The notes under the pieces were generated by a model. The model saw only the letters and a program-made list of their open reading frames with translations, made no database searches and was not told where the DNA came from. This document shows positions 15,538 to 20,331 of a stretch of DNA of 22,999 nt, in pieces. Origin of the DNA: JBHGBB01 sp041946755 (GTDB lineage: Bacteria; UBP4; UBA4092; JAOAEQ01). The translations under genes and the position numbers were made by a program. The stretch covers positions 1 through 22,999 of the forward strand of contig JBHGBB010000038.1 in NCBI GenBank assembly GCA_041946755.1, in the 5' to 3' direction. The stretch's first letter is position 1. Every line of letters starts with the position of its first letter.

Positions 15538-16071
15538 TTAACCAATCAATTTTATCCTCGGTATTGGGAAATAGATGAGGAACGCTTTCCCTTTAACATA
15601 CTTTTTGTCCAAGAACCCCCAGAACCGGCTATCCTGACTATTATTCCGGTGGTCGCCCATAACGAAAAGATACCCTTTCGGAACAGTTATCGGTCCATAA
15701 TTATACTGGCGAGAGTCGAAGAAGAGCATATTCGAATATTTAATATACGGTTCTACGGTAAGCTTGCCGTTAATATATACTTTTCCATCTTTCAATTCCA
15801 TCGTATCGCCTTCAACGGCAACAACCCGCTTAATATAATCGACCTTAAAATCTGCCGGAGGCGCTTTAAACACAATAATATCTCCCCGCTGCGGTTCCTG
15901 AAACCAATAGATGAATCGATTGACAAACAGCATATCCCCAACTTGCAAGGTATCTTCCATCGATCCGGAAGGTATCTTAAACGGTTTCATCGCGAAGGTG
16001 AATAGTATCAAGACTAATGCAAACGAGGTGACAATCGTTTCCGCCCATTCTCTCAATTTGGATTTTCGCAT
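15538..16071 (-). CDS. lepB: Type I signal peptidase, copy 2
   Basis: A 177-residue paralogue of the neighbouring signal peptidase. It has one membrane anchor (about residues 12-29), box B IPSGSMEDTL with Ser37, box D YIKRVVAVEGDT with Lys81, and box E GDHRNNSQDSRFWG. The dyad is intact, so both copies should be active. It differs from copy 1 in the loop before the second beta half (KYSNMLFFDSRQYNYGP is longer) and in having Ala/Glu near the Lys, which may shift substrate range. ATG 16071 is chosen over an in-frame GTG at 16089. No ribosome site is seen. It sits next to lepA, as in the lepA-lepB pair of E. coli. Confidence 0.94.
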   Translation of the reverse strand: MRKSKLREWAETIVTSFALVLILFTFAMKPFKIPSGSMEDTLQVGDMLFVNRFIYWFQEPQRGDIIVFKAPPADFKVDYIKRVVAVEGDTMELKDGKVYINGKLTVEPYIKYSNMLFFDSRQYNYGPITVPKGYLFVMGDHRNNSQDSRFWGFLDKKYVKGKAFLIYFPIPRIKLIG

Positions 16072-16083
16072 ATATAATAATTT

Positions 16084-16229
16084 AACCACTGCGCTCTCAG
16101 AGAAAAACTGAGAGTTGAATATCTTAAATTCTAACCATCTCAGTTTTTTAACTTCGTAATCGTTAAAGCTACGATGTTATGAAAATATGCAGTTATAATT
16201 CTCTGTTTTGCTCAGTGTCCTCTGTGGTT
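16084..16229. repeat. CACAGAG-type arms flanking the lepA / signal peptidase spacer
   Basis: One arm (16084-16114) starts AACCACTGCGCTCTCAGAG and ends 12 nt before the signal peptidase ATG. The opposite arm (16199-16229, minus strand) starts AACCACAGAGGACACTGAG five nt after the lepA stop. Between them is about 84 bp without recognisable content except the short stem ACTGAGAG / CTCAGT near 16107-16142. Confidence 0.7.
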
Positions 16230-16234
16230 TGCCT

Positions 16235-18028
16235 TTATTCGACTGCAAGCACAGCCATAAACGCTTCTTGCGGTACCTGCACCTTTCCGATTTGTTTCAT
16301 GCGTTTTTTACCTTCTTTTTGTTTCTCTAATAGTTTCCGTTTCCGGGTAATATCGCCGCCATAACATTTGGCAATAACATTTTTCCTTAACGGTTTAACC
16401 GTTTCCCGGGCGATTACCCGGCTGCCAATAGCGGCTTGGATAGCGACTTCAAACATCTGCCGGGGAACCAATTTCCGCAGTTTCTCGACTACCGCTTTCC
16501 CCCGATGATATGCGTTTGCCCGATGAACCACGATTGATAGCGCATCTACCGGATCGCCGTTTAAGAGGATATCGAGTTTAACCAATTCCGAGGCCCGATA
16601 CCCAATGAATTCATAATCTAATGACGCATACCCCCGGCTTAACGACTTCAATTTATCATAGAAATCCAAAATAACCTCTGCTAACGGCAGTTCGAAAATC
16701 ACTGTTGCCCGGGAGCTATCGGCAAACTTCATCTCTTTATGTTCACCCCGCCGGCTGACCGCTAAATCCATGAGATTTCCCAGATATTCGGTCGGGGTGC
16801 TGATAATCGCTTTAATATACGGTTCCCGGCATTCGAGTATTTGGCCGGTGGGGAATTCGGAAGGATTATTTACTTCTATCGTTTCATTATTTACCTTAAC
16901 TATCTGATATAATACGTTCGGTGCGGTGGTCACCAGGGTTAATTCATATTCTCGTTCCAACCGCTCCTGGATAATTTCCATATGGAGTAAACCCAAGAAT
17001 CCGCATCGGTAACCGAACCCTAACGCCGGAGAATTATCCGGTTCATAAACAAACGAAGCGTCGTTTAATTTCAGTTTCGCTAACGCATCCCGTAACGATT
17101 CATAATCTTCAGCGATTGCCGGATAGAGGCCGCAATATACCATCGGCTTAATTTGTTTATATCCCGGTAACGGAACCATTCTGCCTTTCTCCGCATTGGT
17201 AATAGTATCGCCAACCCGGATATCAGAGATAGTTTTAATCGTTGCCAAGACATATCCTACTTCGCCAACTCCTAACGATTCTACCGCTTCCATTTTCGGA
17301 GTAAACACCCCGACTTCGGTTACTTCATACACACTATTATTCGACATCATCCGAATCTTATCTTTCGGATGGATTTCGCCATCCATAACCCGGATATACA
17401 CCACTACTCCGCGATAGGTATCATATTTCGAATCGAAAATCAGGGCGGCTAACGATTTCTTATTATCTCCAGTAGGCGGGGGGACAAGATGGACTACCGA
17501 TTCGAGTATTTCCTGTGTTCCGATCCCTTCTTTGGCACTGGCGAGAACAATATCCGATTCTTTAACACTTAACAAATCAACAATTTCATGAGCACACGTG
17601 GAAACATCGGCGTTCGGTAAATCGATTTTATTGATGACCGGGATAATAGAGAGGTTATTATCCAGGGCTAAATAAGCATTCGCTACCGTTTGCGCTTCTA
17701 CCCCCTGGCCGGCATCAACTACCAATACCGCACCTTCACATGCAGCCAGACTCCGAGATACTTCATATGAGAAATCGACATGGCCCGGAGTATCAAGTAG
17801 ATTCAGCTGGTATTCGAATCCATCTTTCGCTTTATACTTCAAGCGAACCGGATGCGCTTTAATAGTTATGCCGCGTTCTCGTTCCAAATCCATCGCATCG
17901 AGCACCTGGTCTCGCATCTCGCGGGCAGAAATTGCCCCGGTATGCTCCAGCAACCGGTCGGATAAGGTGGTTTTCCCATGGTCGACATGGGCGATGATAC
18001 AGAAATTTCTAATACGGTTTATATCCAT
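16235..18028 (-). CDS. lepA: Elongation factor 4 (LepA)
   Basis: The 597-residue protein is full length for EF4. The GTPase domain shows AHVDHGKT (13-20), RGITIKAH (52-59), DTPGHVDF (79-86), NKIDLP (133-138) and SAKEGIG (164-170). The later part has the EF-G-like domains and the LepA-specific C-terminus ending GKVQVPQEAFMAVL, which reaches the peptidyl-transferase centre. EF4 acts on stalled ribosomes or in initiation and assembly; its exact role is debated. ATG 18028 gives the usual start. There is no ribosome site because repeat sequence begins 10 nt upstream. The neighbours combine two known arrangements: lepA-lepB as in E. coli and lepA-hemW as in Bacillus. Together they probably form one minus-strand transcript. 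Confidence 0.97.
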   Translation of the reverse strand: MDINRIRNFCIIAHVDHGKTTLSDRLLEHTGAISAREMRDQVLDAMDLERERGITIKAHPVRLKYKAKDGFEYQLNLLDTPGHVDFSYEVSRSLAACEGAVLVVDAGQGVEAQTVANAYLALDNNLSIIPVINKIDLPNADVSTCAHEIVDLLSVKESDIVLASAKEGIGTQEILESVVHLVPPPTGDNKKSLAALIFDSKYDTYRGVVVYIRVMDGEIHPKDKIRMMSNNSVYEVTEVGVFTPKMEAVESLGVGEVGYVLATIKTISDIRVGDTITNAEKGRMVPLPGYKQIKPMVYCGLYPAIAEDYESLRDALAKLKLNDASFVYEPDNSPALGFGYRCGFLGLLHMEIIQERLEREYELTLVTTAPNVLYQIVKVNNETIEVNNPSEFPTGQILECREPYIKAIISTPTEYLGNLMDLAVSRRGEHKEMKFADSSRATVIFELPLAEVILDFYDKLKSLSRGYASLDYEFIGYRASELVKLDILLNGDPVDALSIVVHRANAYHRGKAVVEKLRKLVPRQMFEVAIQAAIGSRVIARETVKPLRKNVIAKCYGGDITRKRKLLEKQKEGKKRMKQIGKVQVPQEAFMAVLAVE

Positions 18029-18038
18029 AGATTAATAA

Positions 18039-18123
18039 ATCCGAATATCGAATACCGAATATCGAAACAAAAAGATAAATTCTAAATTAAATAATCCGAA
18101 TATCGAATATCGAAATCCGAAAC
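18039..18123. repeat. Two CGAATAT heptamer tracts upstream of lepA
   Basis: Tracts at 18039-18068 and 18094-18123 each contain four units such as CCGAATAT, CGAATAC and CGAATAT at 7-nt steps. They are separated by 25 nt of AT-rich sequence. No promoter was recognised in this 139-bp spacer, so lepA may be read through from the ROK gene or use a promoter hidden in the repeats. Confidence 0.8.
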
Positions 18124-18126
18124 TAG

Positions 18127-18160
18127 ATTGCTTAGCGGAAGTTTACTCCGACGAAGCAAT
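18127..18160. repeat. Palindromic ATTGCTT element after ROK gene
   Basis: Arms ATTGCTT (18127-18133) and AAGCAAT (18154-18160) enclose a second pairing CGGA/TCCG. It starts 7 nt beyond the ROK stop on the minus strand. No T run follows, so it is better seen as a palindromic repeat than a standard terminator. Confidence 0.6.
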
Positions 18161-18167
18161 TCTCCAA

Positions 18168-19157
18168 TCATTTTGTACTTGGTACTTCGTCCTTGGTACT
18201 TGTAAAAGCTACTCCTGCAGAACCGATCATCCCGGCATCATTACCTAGTTTCGCGAGAACAATCGGAGTCCGATTCGCTAAAAATTTAAATGCCCGTTTT
18301 TCTACTTCTTCCCGGGCAGGAATAAGAATCCAATCCCCGGCTTTCATCACTCCACCGCCGAGAATAACCATTTCCGGATTCAGGAGATTAATTAAACTGG
18401 CAATACCGATTCCCAGATATTTCCCGGTTTCGAGCATAATTTTACGCGCGAATTTATCTTGCGCTACTGCAGCGTCATAAACTACCTTAGAGGTTATTTT
18501 CGATAAATCGTTCTTAACCAATTCAGTGATTTTAGTCGATTCTCCGGATTCGATGCCCATAATCGTGCGCTTGACAATTCCGGTTGCTGACGCATGCGCT
18601 TCCAAACACCCGGTATTCCCGCAGCCGCATAAGAAGCCATCAGGAAATAAATTGATATGCCCGGGTTCACCGCCGGCACCATCAGCTCCATGCCAGATTT
18701 TTCCATCGAATATCAGGCCGCCGCCAATCCCGGTACCGACGGTTAATACAATTACCGTCTGTTTATCTTTCCCGGCACCTATCCATTTCTCGCCATAGGC
18801 GGCAGCATTCGCATCGTTTTCGATATAATAAGGAAACGGAAACCCCTGCTGCATCTCCGGTAATAACGGTACATCAACCCATCCGGCGAAATTCGGGGCA
18901 ATATGAATTATCCCGGTCTTGAAATCTACCAATCCCGGAGTGGCAACGCAAGCACCGAGAATTTTCCCCTGGTTTTGTTCCGCTTCTTTAACCAATTCTA
19001 TCGTTATCTCGCGTAGCTGATTGACTACCACCGGGAAACCCTGATTCGCTTTCGTCGGAATTTCTTTTCTAACCAAGATTTGACCCTGGTCATTTACCAA
19101 CGCGGCTTTTATAAAGGTTCCGCCTAAATCGATTCCAATCGCATAAGGAGTATTCAT
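18168..19157 (-). CDS. ROK-family sugar kinase (glucokinase-like)
   Basis: A 329-residue ROK kinase. ATP site GIDLGGT (8-14), catalytic Asp115 in ENDANAAAYGE, GTGIGGG (141-147) and the ROK zinc site with EPGH (H167), C177, C179 and C184 are all present. Such proteins phosphorylate glucose or N-acetylhexosamines with ATP; sequence alone does not settle the sugar. There is no DNA-binding domain, so it is an enzyme and not a ROK repressor. ATG 19157 has GGGAG about 7 nt upstream, and a promoter lies at 19215-19243. The last 11 residues, TSTKDEVPSTK, are coded by an AAGTACC heptamer repeat and form a charged tail not typical of the family. Confidence 0.93.
   Translation of the reverse strand: MNTPYAIGIDLGGTFIKAALVNDQGQILVRKEIPTKANQGFPVVVNQLREITIELVKEAEQNQGKILGACVATPGLVDFKTGIIHIAPNFAGWVDVPLLPEMQQGFPFPYYIENDANAAAYGEKWIGAGKDKQTVIVLTVGTGIGGGLIFDGKIWHGADGAGGEPGHINLFPDGFLCGCGNTGCLEAHASATGIVKRTIMGIESGESTKITELVKNDLSKITSKVVYDAAVAQDKFARKIMLETGKYLGIGIASLINLLNPEMVILGGGVMKAGDWILIPAREEVEKRAFKFLANRTPIVLAKLGNDAGMIGSAGVAFTSTKDEVPSTK
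18173..18203 (-). repeat. AAGTACC heptamer tract coding the ROK tail
   Basis: On the minus strand the units AAGTACC, AAGGACG, AAGTACC and AAGTACA follow one another exactly at 7-nt steps and run into the stop codon at 18168-18170. Confidence 0.85.
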
Positions 19158-19214
19158 ACGATTTCTCCCACGTTATTTATCGACTTGTATTGTATGTTTG
19201 GGTTTAAACTATTA

Positions 19215-19243
19215 ATTATAGTATACGATGCTAATCTCAACAA
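19215..19243 (-). promoter_or_regulatory. Candidate sigma-70 promoter of ROK gene
   Basis: On the minus strand TTGTTG (19238-19243) and a perfect TATAAT (19215-19220) are 17 nt apart, giving a start near 19208 and a leader of about 50 nt. Confidence 0.6.
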
Positions 19244-19363
19244 CATAAATATTGGCGATGGATGGCAATCGTTCCGTTTCAATTCTACCCTACCGAATCT
19301 ACTTGTAGTGGGAACACTTTGTCCATATTGAACGTCTGAATTGAATATCAGGAGTTATCGTTT

Positions 19364-20149
19364 ATGAACCGCGCTAAACTTTTATTGGGATTAGCGATTG
19401 CTGATTTTATTATCGTAACGCTTTTCTTTCATCCGGCAATTGGGTATGGACAAGAAGCACCTGCGATGCCACCACCGGCACCGGATATGGGTGGCGAGAT
19501 GGGTGACGATGCTGCAATGCCACCACCACCGGACATGGAAGATGGACCGATGGATATGCCGCCGGAAGATGCAATGGAGTTCGATGCCCAGAACCAAGAT
19601 CAATCCAGTGTTTCTGCATCCAATAGTAACCAATCAAGTAATCTATCGCAAGTAACCATCATCCGGCCAGAGACGCATCGCATCCAGCAGAATACCAATC
19701 TCGATTATAGCCGGTTTACTACGGCATTAGGAAAAGAATTGGATAAATATCAGCTCGCTCTTTTATCTCAGGCGACCGCTAACCTGCACTTAAGTGACGA
19801 AGAAACGATGATAATCCTACCGAAAATTATTGCGATCATTCGGTATCGGATTAGTGCTCGTCAGGAATTACAACCGGTATTAGCTAACCTCCGGATATTA
19901 ATCAATGCCAAGGAAACAAATCCCGATTCCCTGAAATTGCAGGTAACCCAATGGAAAAAGAAAACTGCTGAAATTAACCAAAAACTACAGTCTTTAGAAA
20001 ATGAGTTGCGAACCGTATTAACCTATAAACAGGAAGCGCAACTTACTCTGAACGGCGTGATTACCAATGGTATTGGGTATAGCACCCGCAATGATATAAT
20101 TCAGGTTCAGGCGCTCAGGACTAATCCGGAAACCAAAACGAAAAGCTAA
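19364..20149 (+). CDS. Secreted Met/Pro-rich helical protein, possibly CpxP/Spy-like
   Basis: The 261-residue protein has a signal peptide (core about 5-22, cleavage near GYG at 27-29). A disordered stretch, residues 31-80, is rich in Pro, Asp and Met, with eight Met at 35, 42, 46, 52, 58, 63, 65 and 71, then a Ser/Asn/Gln linker. Residues 115-230 are predicted all-helical and end in a coiled coil (QVTQWKKKTAEINQKLQSLE) and LRTVLTYKQEAQLTLNG. That last pattern, LxxxLTxxQ, resembles the LTXXQ motif of periplasmic CpxP/Spy chaperones, so a stress- or metal-related periplasmic role is possible but unproven. AGGAG 9 nt before ATG 19364 supports the start. The TAA stop is fused to an AACCGCAGAG element. 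Confidence 0.75.
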   Translation: MNRAKLLLGLAIADFIIVTLFFHPAIGYGQEAPAMPPPAPDMGGEMGDDAAMPPPPDMEDGPMDMPPEDAMEFDAQNQDQSSVSASNSNQSSNLSQVTIIRPETHRIQQNTNLDYSRFTTALGKELDKYQLALLSQATANLHLSDEETMIILPKIIAIIRYRISARQELQPVLANLRILINAKETNPDSLKLQVTQWKKKTAEINQKLQSLENELRTVLTYKQEAQLTLNGVITNGIGYSTRNDIIQVQALRTNPETKTKS

Positions 20150-20159
20150 CCGCAGAGAA
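20147..20159 (+). repeat. Short AACCGCAGAG element at a stop codon
   Basis: GCTAACCGCAGAG contains the TAA stop of the preceding gene and matches the sequence after the stop codon of both signal peptidase genes. Confidence 0.7.
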
Positions 20160-20176
20160 AATCTCCAATCCTAATT

Positions 20177-20236
20177 AGGAAACCAGGAAACCAGGAATTG
20201 AAAAGTAATTATTATTCCCTGGATTCCTGGTTTCCT
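20177..20236. repeat. AGGAAACC inverted repeat
   Basis: The left arm (20177-20198) holds AGGAAACC twice plus AGGAAT. The right arm (20214-20236) is its reverse complement with about two mismatches. The loop is 15 nt and AT-rich. It may end transcription of the upstream gene, though only TGATGATTTATTATTA follows. Confidence 0.75.
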
Positions 20237-20312
20237 GATGATTTATTATTACCCTATCGCCGTAAATTCTTTTCCCTCTGTTTTTCCAATATTCGATTTT
20301 GCATAAGCAGTG

Positions 20313-20321
20313 TGGTATACT
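20313..20321 (+). promoter_or_regulatory. Extended -10 promoter close to AsmA-like start
   Basis: TGG plus TATACT forms an extended -10 element; a poor -35 (TTCGAT, 20292-20297) lies 18 nt upstream. The start of transcription would be near 20328, about 4 nt before ATG 20332, suggesting a leaderless message. Confidence 0.45.
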
Positions 20322-20331
20322 AAACTAGCTT

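Noticed and set aside
18039..18123. Two similar tracts separated by 25 nt, like a mini CRISPR
   Set aside because: Each tract is internally made of 7-nt units, there are only two, and no cas gene is in the window.
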